Positions 8,692-17,589 of a DNA stretch of 64,000 bases are shown here, piece after piece. Numbering within the stretch: the first letter of the stretch is position 1; each line of letters opens with the position of its first letter. Below the pieces are notes generated by a model. The model did not search any database and was not told the origin of the DNA. It worked only from the letters and a program-made list of their open reading frames with translations. This stretch comes from Marinobacter sp. NP-4(2019) (lineage in GTDB: Bacteria > Pseudomonadota > Gammaproteobacteria > Pseudomonadales > Oleiphilaceae). The DNA is taken from assembly GCF_003994855.1 (NCBI RefSeq), contig NZ_CP034142.1, positions 2,108,001-2,172,000 of the forward strand. The letters run 5' to 3'. A program made the translations under genes and the position numbers.

Positions 8692-9618
8692 ATGTTTCCA
8701 CAGATAACTAGCGATCCTCTCTCCGTACTGGAGTATCTCACCACCGCCTGGGCGACCCATTCCTCTTGTGCGCTGGTGATTCTGGTCGAGGTGGAAGGGC
8801 CAGCTTCGCGATCTCCCGGGACCCTTTTGGCGGTGAGGGATGACGGAGAATATGTCGGGTCGCTATCGAACGGATGTCTGGAATCGGACGTGGTGTCCCA
8901 GGCTCTGGAAGCCATGAAAGCGGATCAGATAAGACATATTCGCTATGGCGCTGGCAGTGACTATCTGGATATCCAACTGCCCTGCGGTGGTGCGGTCACT
9001 CTGCTTATCATTCCCAATCCTTCCTTATCCTGGCTGGATAAGGCCATAACCTGCCTCCAAAGCCGAAAAAGTTTTACTCTCGATATCCGGGACATTCTTC
9101 CCGAACATGAGGATCTCACTGAACCTTACCCACGGATTCAATATCAGCCCCGATTAAAACTCGCCATTTGCGGCAGAGGCACCGAGCCCGTAGCTTTGGC
9201 TCATATGGCACATGCTTCGGGGTTTGAAGTGGAGATGTACCTGCCGGGAGTGGAGGAAGTGGCACAGCTGACAGCTCAGGGCATTGCGGCCCAAGTTATC
9301 AGCCCTGGGAGCTTCGATGGGGCATTTCTGGACAATAGAACTGCGTTTGTCGCAATGTTTCACGATCACGACTATGAGATTCCGATACTGGATAAGGCGC
9401 TGGCGAGCAGGGCGTTTTACATTGGCGCCATGGGCAGTCATCGCACTCATGAGGCCAGACTGTCGGCGTTACTGAATTTGGGACACAGTGCCACAGACCT
9501 GGATCGAATTCGTGGTCCCATAGGGCTCGTGGGCCCGATGAAAGATCCGCACCGCCTGGCGATTTCGGTATTGGCTGAAATACTGAGTGAGGAAGGTCCC
9601 CAGATACAGGTGGCGTAG
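8692..9618 (+). CDS. XdhC/CoxI-family protein (molybdoenzyme maturation type)
   Basis: A 308-residue protein with the N-terminal XdhC/CoxI domain (ALVILVEVEGPASRSPGTLL, then GSLSNGCLESDVV, the conserved GGCxE-like turn) and a C-terminal Rossmann XdhC_C domain (LAICGRGTEPVALAHMA, and FYIGAMGSHRTHEARLS near the end). XdhC proteins bind and deliver sulfurated molybdenum cofactor to xanthine dehydrogenase-type enzymes. No such enzyme is in the window, so the client is unknown. GGAGG at 8675-8679 favours the ATG at 8692 over in-frame starts at 8632 and 8665. The gene ends at a strong hairpin shared with the convergent aldehyde dehydrogenase gene. Confidence 0.83.
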   Translation: MFPQITSDPLSVLEYLTTAWATHSSCALVILVEVEGPASRSPGTLLAVRDDGEYVGSLSNGCLESDVVSQALEAMKADQIRHIRYGAGSDYLDIQLPCGGAVTLLIIPNPSLSWLDKAITCLQSRKSFTLDIRDILPEHEDLTEPYPRIQYQPRLKLAICGRGTEPVALAHMAHASGFEVEMYLPGVEEVAQLTAQGIAAQVISPGSFDGAFLDNRTAFVAMFHDHDYEIPILDKALASRAFYIGAMGSHRTHEARLSALLNLGHSATDLDRIRGPIGLVGPMKDPHRLAISVLAEILSEEGPQIQVA

Positions 9619-9621
9619 CAA

Positions 9622-9654
9622 GGGACGGATCAGGAAAAGGCTGTGATCCGTCCC
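9622..9654. terminator. Bidirectional hairpin terminator
   Basis: A perfect 11-bp inverted repeat (GGGACGGATCA / TGATCCGTCCC) with an 11-base loop lies between the convergent XdhC-like and aldehyde dehydrogenase genes. There is no long T run, so it is a candidate terminator or mRNA-end stabiliser. Confidence 0.7.
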
Positions 9655-9678
9655 GTTAATCATCGAGACGGGGAATCG

Positions 9679-11262
9679 TCAGAAGTACATTTTACGGATC
9701 ATCGCCGGCATGACACGCAAGCTCGCCCGTACAAAATCGACTGGCGAACGGGGAGCCACCAGGTGCAACGCATTGTGGATGGCGTTGTTACTGGCCTCGT
9801 CTTGCGGATACCACCAGAGGTTGCGTTTGGCTTTCAGCCAGTCCCAGTTAACCACTTTGGGACGGGTCATCTCCATCAGCCCCTCCGGCCCGTGGGTACG
9901 ACCAATCCCGGACTCACCGGGCCCACCCCAGGGCAGATCAGACATGCCGTGGGTGTAAAGGTGATCATTGATCGCCACCACGCCGCCGTTAATTCGATCC
10001 GCCAGTTTCTTTCCCCGATTGGTGTTGCGCGTCCAGATGGAAGCAGTCAGAGCCATCGTGCAGTCATTGGCCAGCGCTACCGCTTCGTCTTCAGTCCTGA
10101 ACGACATGACCGGTATCACGGGCCCAAAGGTTTCTTCACGCATCAGTGACATATCGTGATGTACGTCCGTCACCAGGGTGGCAGGATGAAATTCGCCTTC
10201 CTGATCGCTGACAGCCCTGGATTGGGCCACGATCCTGGCGCCGTCCCTGACAGCCTCGGCGAGTTGTCCTTCAACGAACTGGCGTTGTTTGGCGGTGGTC
10301 ATTGCGCCGATATCCACGGAGCACTTGTCATCGGGAACGCCATGGCGCAACGCCTCGGTTTTCTCCTTCATCAGCTCGACAAACCGGTGATACACGGATT
10401 CGTGAACATAGACCCGCTCAACCCCACCACAGGATTGTCCGGCGTTCTGGTAGCCGGCCCAGGCGGCGCCATTGGCGGCTCGCTCCAGGTCGGCATCGTC
10501 CAGGACAATCATCGGGTCCTTGCCGCCAAGCTCCAGCGAGACCGGGGTCAGCGTTGCGGCGGCCTGGGCCATGATCTGCTTGCCGGTGGGGACCGAGCCG
10601 GTGAAAAACAGCTTGTCGATACCGTTTTCGAACATGGCGCTGGACACCTGCCCGCCGGAGCCGACGATGTGATGGAACAGGCCATCCGGTAAGTCGGCGG
10701 CAGCCACGATTTCCTCAATGGCCTTGCCTACCAGTGGCGTCGCGGCCGCCACTTTCAGGATGATGGCATTACCGGCCATCAGGCCCATGACTACCTCGCC
10801 GAAGGGAATCGACAACGGGTAATTCCAAGGGCTGACGATGCCCACCACCCCCAAGGGCTCGTGACGGATTTCCGACCGTTTGCCAATCCAGAGCAGACTG
10901 GAAGGGCCCCGGTATTCCGGTTTCAGCACCCCGGCGGCGTGCTTGCCGTACCAGTCACAGGCCATCAGGCAGGGCAATACCTCGGTGGCCAGGGCATCCA
11001 TGCGTGTCTTGCCGTTGCTGTCACTGACGATGCGGGCCAGTTCGTCGGCATTGTCACGGATATAGTTCTGCATTTTCTTCATGTGCTGGCGGCGCTGCGC
11101 AAAGGACTTCTCGGCCCATATGGCCTGGGCCTCCCTTGCCTGCCTGAACATTTCAGGAATCTGGTGAGGTGGCGTGTAGGGCAGGGTGCCCAGCGTCTGG
11201 CCGTTCGCCGGATTGGTGGCCGTTAGCTCAAGTGTGGGGATGTCTTGTTTAACCATTTCCAT
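9679..11262 (-). CDS. NAD(P)-dependent aldehyde dehydrogenase
   Basis: A 527-residue aldehyde dehydrogenase. Landmarks in order are the Asn of IVSPWNYPLSIPFGE (about residue 155), the cofactor loop FFTGSVPTGKQIM, the general-base Glu in LELGGKDPMIVLDD (about 255) and the catalytic Cys in NAGQSCGGVERVY (about 290). The C-terminal tail (WWYPQDEASNNAIHNALHL and beyond) is longer than in classical ALDHs and resembles the coniferyl/long-chain aldehyde branch. AGGAGGA stands nine bases before the ATG, inside the end of the upstream GMC oxidoreductase gene, which it overlaps by 14 bp. The two should act in sequence, alcohol to aldehyde to acid, on the product of the neighbouring hydroxylase. Confidence 0.92.
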   Translation of the reverse strand: MEMVKQDIPTLELTATNPANGQTLGTLPYTPPHQIPEMFRQAREAQAIWAEKSFAQRRQHMKKMQNYIRDNADELARIVSDSNGKTRMDALATEVLPCLMACDWYGKHAAGVLKPEYRGPSSLLWIGKRSEIRHEPLGVVGIVSPWNYPLSIPFGEVVMGLMAGNAIILKVAAATPLVGKAIEEIVAAADLPDGLFHHIVGSGGQVSSAMFENGIDKLFFTGSVPTGKQIMAQAAATLTPVSLELGGKDPMIVLDDADLERAANGAAWAGYQNAGQSCGGVERVYVHESVYHRFVELMKEKTEALRHGVPDDKCSVDIGAMTTAKQRQFVEGQLAEAVRDGARIVAQSRAVSDQEGEFHPATLVTDVHHDMSLMREETFGPVIPVMSFRTEDEAVALANDCTMALTASIWTRNTNRGKKLADRINGGVVAINDHLYTHGMSDLPWGGPGESGIGRTHGPEGLMEMTRPKVVNWDWLKAKRNLWWYPQDEASNNAIHNALHLVAPRSPVDFVRASLRVMPAMIRKMYF

Positions 11263-12865
11263 TATTGGAATCCTCCTTTGGGGGGATAAAACTCATGGCA
11301 CGTTCAGCCAGTGCAGTGATTGTCAGGCTCGGGTTTACACCAAGATTGGCGCCGAGCATTGAACCGTCAATGACGTAGAGATTCTGATAGTTGAAAACAC
11401 GGTTTTGCGAGTCGATTACGCCGTGTTCAGGGCTATCCGCCATCGCACAACCGCCCATGCAGTGAGCGGTAAAGGGCACGTTGAAGAAAATCTCCGTCGC
11501 CGTGGTGAACGGGATGCCATTGAAATGCGAGGCCATCTTTTTCGTAAACTCGTTGGCCTGCGGGATGTTGGTCGGAATCCGGTCGCCTTCACTGCACAGG
11601 AGCTTGCTGAAAGGCCAGTACCAGCGGCGTTTCAGCCGCATCGACAGTGAGGCGTCCACGGTCTGCATGACCAGGAAAATCAGTGACTGTCGCGCCCAGC
11701 CAAAAGGATTGGCGGCGCGGAAAAACGTCACCGGATGGCGCAACAGTGCCCACAGCCAGTGCAGTATACGCATGGGCCCTTCGCCACCAACCATCAGCGC
11801 GGTCAGGGTACTGTTCAGGTCGTGGCCATTGCCGTAACGGGTCGCTTCAATGTGGGTGTGTTGGTCAATATGGATGCCCGAGCCGATGGCGACACCGGGA
11901 CTCATGTCGACCTCCTTGCCAGGGAAGCGGATACCGAGCACGGATTCCGCGTTGGTCCGAACACGGTTGCCCAGGTCATCGGAAATATTCGGCAGGGAAC
12001 CGTTCTGTTTGAGCTTGAACAGCAACTCCTGTGTACCCAGCGACGAGGCAGAGAAAATGACGTGGCCAGCACGAAAGGTCCGACGCTGTTTGTTGAATCG
12101 GGCGGTGGAGCGTTCGGTAGTGACTTCGTAGCCATCACGGCCATCGGCCTGGCCGTTGAGGGGGCGCACCTCCACCACGCGGGTTTCCTCGAATACTTCG
12201 GCACCATTCTTTTCGGCAAAGTACAGGTAATTCTTGTCCAGGGTGTTCTTGGCGTTATAGCGACAGCCGGTCATGCAACCACCGCAACCGGTACAGGTAG
12301 CGCGCTCGGGACCTTCGCCGCCGAAGTAGGGGTCGGGGTAGGTCTTGCCGCCGGGGTCACCCTGGGGAGGGAAGAACGTAGCCACTCGCGTGGGCTTGAA
12401 CGTATCGCCAACGCCCTCCAGCTCCGCCATCTCTTTCAACAAATTATCGGCAGGGCCAAACAATTCGTTCTCGGTCACGCCGAGCATGCGTTCGGCCTCA
12501 GCGAAGTGCGCCGGCATCTCTTCTTTCCAGTCTGACAGACCGGCCCAGGTACCTTCGTCCCATATTGATTCCGGCGGTACAAGAAGCGTGTTGGCATAGG
12601 TGATCGAGCCACCGCCAACGGCATTGCCACAGATCACCATCACATGGCGAAACGGGCGCAGGTTGAAGAACCCCTTCAGGCCAAGGCGGGGACGCCAGTA
12701 AAAACGGCGAGCGTTCCAGTTGGATTCGGGAAAATCCTCGGCTCGCCAACGCTTGCCCATTTCCATAACAGCGACTGAGTAGCCCTTTTCTGCCAGCCGG
12801 TGCGCTGAAACACTGCCGCCGAAACCGGAACCGATAATCAGGTAGTCAAAATCATAGTTGCTCAT
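11249..12865 (-). CDS. GMC-family FAD-dependent oxidoreductase (alcohol oxidising)
   Basis: A 538-residue flavoprotein. The N-terminal FAD site is YLIIGSGFGGSVSAHRLAEK, followed by the GMC signature region GNAVGGGSITYANTLLVPP. A cysteine-rich loop (CTGCGGCMTGCRYNAKNTL, about residues 190-210) is typical of the cholesterol oxidase/fatty alcohol branch. The C-terminus has HCMGGCAMADSPEHGVIDSQ and GSMLGANLGVNPSLTITAL, carrying the conserved catalytic His/Asn region. Such enzymes oxidise alcohols to aldehydes or ketones. It forms an operon with the aldehyde dehydrogenase and is the first gene after a tandem-repeat operator at 13008-13044. Inferred role: oxidation of the alcohol made by the hydroxylase at 15.3 kb. 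Confidence 0.9.
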   Translation of the reverse strand: MSNYDFDYLIIGSGFGGSVSAHRLAEKGYSVAVMEMGKRWRAEDFPESNWNARRFYWRPRLGLKGFFNLRPFRHVMVICGNAVGGGSITYANTLLVPPESIWDEGTWAGLSDWKEEMPAHFAEAERMLGVTENELFGPADNLLKEMAELEGVGDTFKPTRVATFFPPQGDPGGKTYPDPYFGGEGPERATCTGCGGCMTGCRYNAKNTLDKNYLYFAEKNGAEVFEETRVVEVRPLNGQADGRDGYEVTTERSTARFNKQRRTFRAGHVIFSASSLGTQELLFKLKQNGSLPNISDDLGNRVRTNAESVLGIRFPGKEVDMSPGVAIGSGIHIDQHTHIEATRYGNGHDLNSTLTALMVGGEGPMRILHWLWALLRHPVTFFRAANPFGWARQSLIFLVMQTVDASLSMRLKRRWYWPFSKLLCSEGDRIPTNIPQANEFTKKMASHFNGIPFTTATEIFFNVPFTAHCMGGCAMADSPEHGVIDSQNRVFNYQNLYVIDGSMLGANLGVNPSLTITALAERAMSFIPPKEDSNNGNG

Positions 12866-12979
12866 AGCATTCCTGTTTTCGCCGCGTAACCGCCAGGAGT
12901 GAATAACCTGGCTCGCGCCCTTGTTGTTGTTTTGTTGACTCGTGGTCCTGAAATCCCCTGACCGAGCCGGTCTTCACGT

Positions 12980-13044
12980 ATGGTACCGGCTCTTCGAGGC
13001 TGGAAATGGGTTATTTAATGACACTTTGGGGTTATTTAATGACA
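12980..13044 (-). promoter_or_regulatory. Tandem 16-bp operator and -10 box for the GMC-ALDH operon
   Basis: GGGTTATTTAATGACA occurs twice without mismatch at 13008-13023 and 13029-13044, a 21-bp period (two helical turns) typical of AraC-family sites. Read toward the GMC gene, the proximal copy ends 22 bp before TACCAT (12980-12985), a good -10 box. The same geometry is found in front of the hydroxylase operon at 14157-14221. A GAGCCGGT/ACCGGCTC inverted repeat overlaps the -10 region. The likely binder is the AraC-type regulator encoded at 13141-14148. Confidence 0.75.
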
Positions 13045-13140
13045 ACCGAGTGGTCATCCCCTATCGAAGGTGTTGACTGTGGCTCATCATCCGAAAATCC
13101 AGGGCACCGATCATTGGCACCAAAGACGGACGCTATGGCG

Positions 13141-14148
13141 CTATGAGGAAAGTCGAGCCCCATACATAGACGGTGGCACTGACTCCCAGCGCTTGAAGGC
13201 TTTGCGGAAATTGGCGATATCCGAGTAGCCCAATGCGTAGGAGATTTCCTGAACAGTCATTTGTCCCGTTTCCAGATACCGGATTGCGAGTTGGTGGCGG
13301 ACATCTTCAAGAATGTCCCTGTACGATGTGCCTTCCTCGATCAGGCGGCGGTGGAGGGTTCTAGGGGTGACATGAAACCGCCTGGCGGTCATTTCCAGGG
13401 AAGGGAAACCATGGGTGCTCTGCAGCATGATCCGACGCACGCGGACAGCCCAGGTTTGTTCCGAGGACAGCTTCTCCAGTTCCTGCTGGCAGACTTTCAG
13501 CCCTTCCTGAAAGCTGACGGTATTCGCGAGTTTCAGGGGTTGGTCAATGGTCGCCAGGGGTAGGGAAAAGCCAGCTGCATCCTGGTTGTAGGCAACCGGA
13601 CAGCGAAACATCGCTTCCGCCAGCTTTTCATCACCATCGAAAGGAAAGGTGACCTCGCTGATGTTGCAGGTCCCCATGGTTGTGAAGTCCAGAATGTTCC
13701 GAATCGCCAGGACAATGGCTTCGGTGACCGGTCGTCGAACGTCCTCCAGCGGCCGGTTCTCGTAGAAACTCACCCATAGCCGATCACCCTTTTGGACGGA
13801 CTCCATAGTTACCATATCGGTCCTGAGGACCAGATAACGCTCCAGTAACTCCACCACCTGCCGGGTGGTGCCACTGCTTAACGCTGCGTAGCCGAGAATG
13901 CCGTGGGTATTGATCAGCAGCCGTTCTCCGATCAGCAATCCCAACGCTTTGTCGTTGCAGAAACGGCCAGCGTCCAACAGCAACTGCCGGAATGTCGCCC
14001 ACGGCATGGTGATCAGGGATTCCTCCGACTCATTCGGGGCAACTCCCAGATGTCGCAGCCAGCCCTCTGTCGGGATGCCAAGATCCGAGACGATATTGAT
14101 GATCTGGAGAATGTAGTGATTGGGCAGAGTGATTTTCGAGTTCGACAT
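13141..14148 (-). CDS. AraC-family regulator with arabinose-binding-like N-terminal domain
   Basis: A 335-residue regulator. Residues 1-210 fit the helical ligand-binding domain found in OruR/ArgR-like AraC proteins (ILQIINIVSDLGIPTEGWL, NDKALGLLIGERLLINTHGI). Residues 235-330 form the two AraC helix-turn-helices (EMTARRFHVTPRTLHRRL and VQEISYALGYSDIANFRKAF). It is divergent from the reductase-hydroxylase operon and faces the GMC-ALDH operon, and matching tandem operators lie in front of both. Regulators of this type commonly control alkane and alcohol oxidation genes. The inducer cannot be read from sequence. The operator at 14157 also abuts its own start, so autoregulation is likely. Confidence 0.9.
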   Translation of the reverse strand: MSNSKITLPNHYILQIINIVSDLGIPTEGWLRHLGVAPNESEESLITMPWATFRQLLLDAGRFCNDKALGLLIGERLLINTHGILGYAALSSGTTRQVVELLERYLVLRTDMVTMESVQKGDRLWVSFYENRPLEDVRRPVTEAIVLAIRNILDFTTMGTCNISEVTFPFDGDEKLAEAMFRCPVAYNQDAAGFSLPLATIDQPLKLANTVSFQEGLKVCQQELEKLSSEQTWAVRVRRIMLQSTHGFPSLEMTARRFHVTPRTLHRRLIEEGTSYRDILEDVRHQLAIRYLETGQMTVQEISYALGYSDIANFRKAFKRWESVPPSMYGARLSS

Positions 14149-14156
14149 TTGATGAT

Positions 14157-14221
14157 TGTCAATTTATCACCCATGGCTGTCAATAAATGACCCCGCGATG
14201 TTCGGTGCGGCGCATTAGCAT
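14157..14221 (+). promoter_or_regulatory. Tandem 16-bp operator and -10 box for the hydroxylase operon
   Basis: TGTCAATTTATCACCC (14157-14172) and TGTCAATAAATGACCC (14178-14193) are direct repeats with a 21-bp period. They match the operator in front of the GMC gene (TGTCATTAAATAACCC in gene orientation). The proximal copy ends 22 bp before TAGCAT (14216-14221), the same distance as at the GMC promoter. The element lies between the divergent araC-type gene and the reductase gene. Confidence 0.72.
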
Positions 14222-14254
14222 GTATCCCGTGCGAACCAAAAACGGGGGCAGATC

Positions 14255-15313
14255 ATGTTTTCTTTATTCAGGAAGAGCACACCGAAAGAGCACTGCGCAG
14301 AGATCAATGGTGAAGCGGTCCGGGTATTTCCGAAAGAAACCATCCTGCACGCGGCACTGAGGGAGAACATCGATTTCCCTCACAGTTGTCGTGTCGGGGG
14401 CTGCGCGACCTGCAAATGTCGCCTGGTCAAAGGGACGGTGAAAGAACTGACGGATATTGGCTATATCCTCAGTGACGACGAGCTCGATCAGGGCTATATC
14501 CTCGCTTGCCAGAGTGTCCCGACGAGCGACGTCACCATTGCGGTGGACCTGACGGCACAAAAGCAGCGTAAGACCGTGCCGGGACGGGTGGTCCTGCAGG
14601 AACGGTTAACCCACGATATTACGCACCTCAAGCTACAGCTCGATCAGACGCTGAACTACAAAGCCGGCCAGTACGCGGACCTGTCCCTGGACTCGTTACC
14701 GGGGCGGGCCCGGAGCTATTCTTTTGCCACCCCTTGCCAGATGGATGCGACGCTTTCCTTCTTCGTTCGCAAAGTACCTGGCGGCCTGTTCTCAACGGAA
14801 GTGAATGACCGGGATTTACTGGGCCAGACCGTCATGGTGGATGGCCCGGCAGGGGGATTCTGGTTACGCCCATCGGACGCGCCAATGATTCTGGTTGCCG
14901 GCGGCAGCGGTCTCGCTCCGATTCTGGCGCTCCTTACGGATGCGATGGAAGGGCAGAGCCATAGGCCGGTGACGTTGTTGTTTGGCGCCAGGTCTCAACA
15001 GGATCTGTACCGGTTGGAGGACATCCGGAATCTGGCAGTCAAATGGTCTTCAGAGTTCAGGTTCATACCTGTTTTATCCCGGGAGGACGACGGTTCGGAT
15101 TGGACCGGAGCCCGCGGACGGGTGACCGACGTCATCCCCGCGCTCTCATTGGAAGGATCGGAAGCCTATCTGTGTGGCCCGCCAGGCATGATCGATGCCG
15201 CCGAAGCCAGGCTTATTGAGGGTGGTGTCAAGCGGACAAACATTCATGCCGACCGATTTACAACCACACGGGATGTCCTTCCGGACGCTGCCGACCCGGC
15301 TCTGTCCGCCTGA
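14255..15313 (+). CDS. [2Fe-2S] ferredoxin-NAD(P)H reductase, electron donor to the hydroxylase
   Basis: A 352-residue fused electron carrier. Residues 15-100 are a plant-type [2Fe-2S] ferredoxin with ligands in CRVGGCATCKC and a fourth Cys in YILACQSVP. An FAD domain follows (ARSYSFATP, the RxYS motif) and then an NAD domain (VAGGSGLAPILALL, and YLCGPPGMIDAAEARL near the end). The arrangement is that of XylA and of other reductases that feed membrane di-iron hydroxylases directly, replacing separate rubredoxin and rubredoxin reductase. It lies 32 bp before the hydroxylase gene and is the first gene after the tandem operator, so the pair forms one oxygenase system. Confidence 0.92.
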   Translation: MFSLFRKSTPKEHCAEINGEAVRVFPKETILHAALRENIDFPHSCRVGGCATCKCRLVKGTVKELTDIGYILSDDELDQGYILACQSVPTSDVTIAVDLTAQKQRKTVPGRVVLQERLTHDITHLKLQLDQTLNYKAGQYADLSLDSLPGRARSYSFATPCQMDATLSFFVRKVPGGLFSTEVNDRDLLGQTVMVDGPAGGFWLRPSDAPMILVAGGSGLAPILALLTDAMEGQSHRPVTLLFGARSQQDLYRLEDIRNLAVKWSSEFRFIPVLSREDDGSDWTGARGRVTDVIPALSLEGSEAYLCGPPGMIDAAEARLIEGGVKRTNIHADRFTTTRDVLPDAADPALSA

Positions 15314-15345
15314 TCAAATAATCATAATTATTAGGGAGTTGAAAG

Positions 15346-16515
15346 ATGATGTTATTCCACTATCTGAAGTTCTTTTTCTTTCACGGCATTGGTCTCCTGG
15401 CTTTCGTTTCGCTGGTGGCTGGCGGCCATTGGATCAGCCTGGGACTGCTGGCGGTATTGGTGATCTACATTGCCGGTGACGCCCTTTGCGGTGATGACAC
15501 CACCACACCGGAATTCAGATACCCCACAATATTGACCGTACAGCTGTGGATGGCGCTGCCGTTGCTGTGCCTGATCGTGTTCGCTTCCGTCTGGAGTTTC
15601 AGTGCAACGGATATTGCCGGATTTGGCGCCCTGATCACCGAACTGACGGGCTACGATGCGATCGCGGCCCGCGATGCCACGCCCTTTATTCACCACATCT
15701 CCGGTGTCGTACTGACCGGACTGATGATTGGAATCATCGGCACCATTACCGGCCATGAGCTGACCCACAGAACCTGGGACCCGGTATCGATGCTGATTGG
15801 CCGCTGGTTGCTGGCCTTCAGTTTCGACACGATATTCTCGATTGAGCACGTCTACGGGCACCACCGCTACGTGTCGACCACCGAAGACCCGGCGACGGCC
15901 CCACGCGGACGAAACGTTTATCACCACGTCTTGGCATCCACCCTGAAAGGCAACGTCAGCGCCTGGAATATCGAGCAACGCCGGCTCAGGCGTAAAGGTC
16001 ATTCCGCAATGTCCTGGCGTAATGCCGTGATCCGGGGGCATCTGATGAGCGCGCTGCTGGTGGCTATTGCCTTCGCCATGGGAGGCGTTGGCGCCATGGT
16101 GTATTTCGTGGCCTGCGCTCTGTGGGGCAAGGCCTTACTCGAGATCGTTAACTATATGGAGCATTACGGCATGGTGCGTCACCCGGAAACCCCGGTGCAG
16201 CCACGGCATTCCTGGAATACCAACAAGCGCATCAGTTCCTGGACCATGTTTAACCTGACCCGCCATTCCCATCATCACGCCCAGGGCGAGGTGCCGTACC
16301 AGGATCTGAAGCCGTTTCCAGATTCACCCATGATGATCAGCGGCTACCTCACCACCATTGTGGTCGCGATGATTCCGCCGCTCTGGCACAAGCTCATGAC
16401 GCCAAAGGTCCTGGAGTGGGATGAAAAATATGCCTCGTCGGAAGAACGCATCCTTGCGGCGCAAGCCAATGCCAGAAGCGGGATTCCTGCTCTGATGAAG
16501 CATGCAAGCCAGTAA
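15346..16515 (+). CDS. AlkB/XylM-type membrane di-iron hydroxylase
   Basis: A 389-residue integral membrane monooxygenase with the histidine boxes of the AlkB/XylM family: HELTHR (about residue 140), EHVYGHHRY (about 166), NYMEHYGM (about 268) and RHSHHHA (about 306). Hydrophobic hairpins precede the boxes (FFHGIGLLAFVSLVAGGHW, LWMALPLLCLIVFASVWSF). These enzymes hydroxylate the terminal carbon of alkanes or the methyl groups of aromatics with O2. The NYxEHYG box favours alkane-type substrates, while the dedicated fused reductase recalls XylMA, so I leave the substrate open. The alcohol formed would be passed to the GMC and aldehyde dehydrogenases controlled by the same operator type. Confidence 0.9.
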   Translation: MMLFHYLKFFFFHGIGLLAFVSLVAGGHWISLGLLAVLVIYIAGDALCGDDTTTPEFRYPTILTVQLWMALPLLCLIVFASVWSFSATDIAGFGALITELTGYDAIAARDATPFIHHISGVVLTGLMIGIIGTITGHELTHRTWDPVSMLIGRWLLAFSFDTIFSIEHVYGHHRYVSTTEDPATAPRGRNVYHHVLASTLKGNVSAWNIEQRRLRRKGHSAMSWRNAVIRGHLMSALLVAIAFAMGGVGAMVYFVACALWGKALLEIVNYMEHYGMVRHPETPVQPRHSWNTNKRISSWTMFNLTRHSHHHAQGEVPYQDLKPFPDSPMMISGYLTTIVVAMIPPLWHKLMTPKVLEWDEKYASSEERILAAQANARSGIPALMKHASQ

Positions 16516-16543
16516 GTCCATAAACAAGAAAAGGAAAGGAAAA

Positions 16544-17551
16544 ATGCGTAAATTTATCAGTGCCCTGACTTTATCGTGTGTCGCCCCATTTGCCGCAGCT
16601 AACACGCTTTCTGTTTGTGTGTTTGACGTCATCGGCGCCAATGGTGATGTATATAACCTGATGAAGGACTTCTCGCTGGAAGCAAAGTCCATTGGTCTGG
16701 ACCTCAAACTGAAGCCATACACCGATGAAGGTGTGGCAGTGGGTGATTTCAATGCAGGACAATGCGATGCCGTCGCAGCCACGGATTTGCGAACCAGACC
16801 TTTCAACCGTTTCACTGGGTCCATCAGTGCCGTTGGCGCTCTGCCGACCTACGATGACCTGAAAACCATGCTGGCTACGCTGGCCCAACCTAAAGCAGCG
16901 CCGCTCATGAAATCCGGAGGCTTTGAGGTGCTTGGTATATTTCCGATCGGGGCAGGGTACCTGTTCGTCGACGATCGCAGTATCAATTCCGCCGCCGCGC
17001 TGGCCGGCAAACGGATGGCGACGCTGGATTACCAGAAAGACGCCATCCACATGGTGAACTATGTTAAGGCCACCGTGGTTCCCTCCGATATCACTAATTT
17101 TGCGGGAAAGTTTAATAATGGCTCCGTCGACACCGCCTACGCGCCGGCCTTTGCGTATGAAGCGCTGGAACTCTACAAGGGAATCGAGCCAAACGGCGGT
17201 ATCGTTGATTATGCGTTGGCCCAGTTAACCGTTCAGCTCATTGTCCATGATGACATGCTGGATGACGAAACCGCACAAAAGGCCCGAACCATCGCCTGGT
17301 CTATGTTCCCACAGACCATGGAGTTGATAGGGGGACAGGAATCAGCCATTCCCGATGAGAGCTGGATTTCGATATCTAAAGAAGACGTTGAGGGGTATCA
17401 GGAAATGTTTCGCCAGAACCGGATTCAGATGAGGGACGGCACCAACGGAGCGCCAACCGTCTATGACCCGAAAATGTTGGCGTTGATGGCAAAGATTCGC
17501 TGCAGCAGCAACCCGACAGCGTCCGAATGTACCGCACCTGATCGGGAATAG
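16544..17551 (+). CDS. Periplasmic solute-binding protein, DUF6091-like, TRAP-type fold
   Basis: A 335-residue exported protein. The ATG at 16544 (MRKFISALTL) follows AAGGAAAGG and gives a clean signal peptide cut near AAA/NTL. The mature part (CVFDVIGANGDVYNLMKDF, FNAGQCDAVAATDLRTR, YAPAFAYEALELYKG) resembles the putative solute-binding family related to TRAP DctP proteins. The coding frame begins 29 bp after the hydroxylase stop, so it belongs to the same operon, yet no permease genes are present. It could bind a hydrocarbon, an oxidation product or an export substrate in the periplasm; this is open. A hairpin follows the gene. Confidence 0.82.
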   Translation: MRKFISALTLSCVAPFAAANTLSVCVFDVIGANGDVYNLMKDFSLEAKSIGLDLKLKPYTDEGVAVGDFNAGQCDAVAATDLRTRPFNRFTGSISAVGALPTYDDLKTMLATLAQPKAAPLMKSGGFEVLGIFPIGAGYLFVDDRSINSAAALAGKRMATLDYQKDAIHMVNYVKATVVPSDITNFAGKFNNGSVDTAYAPAFAYEALELYKGIEPNGGIVDYALAQLTVQLIVHDDMLDDETAQKARTIAWSMFPQTMELIGGQESAIPDESWISISKEDVEGYQEMFRQNRIQMRDGTNGAPTVYDPKMLALMAKIRCSSNPTASECTAPDRE

Positions 17552-17559
17552 TGGAGTCA

Positions 17560-17589
17560 GCCCCTGTGGTTTCAGGCGTCTGCAGGGGC
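17560..17589. terminator. Hairpin between convergent genes
   Basis: GCCCCTG (17560-17566) and CAGGGGC (17583-17589) form a stem just after the solute-binding protein gene and inside the last codons of the convergent LysR gene. No strong T run follows in either direction, so termination here is likely but not certain. Confidence 0.5.
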
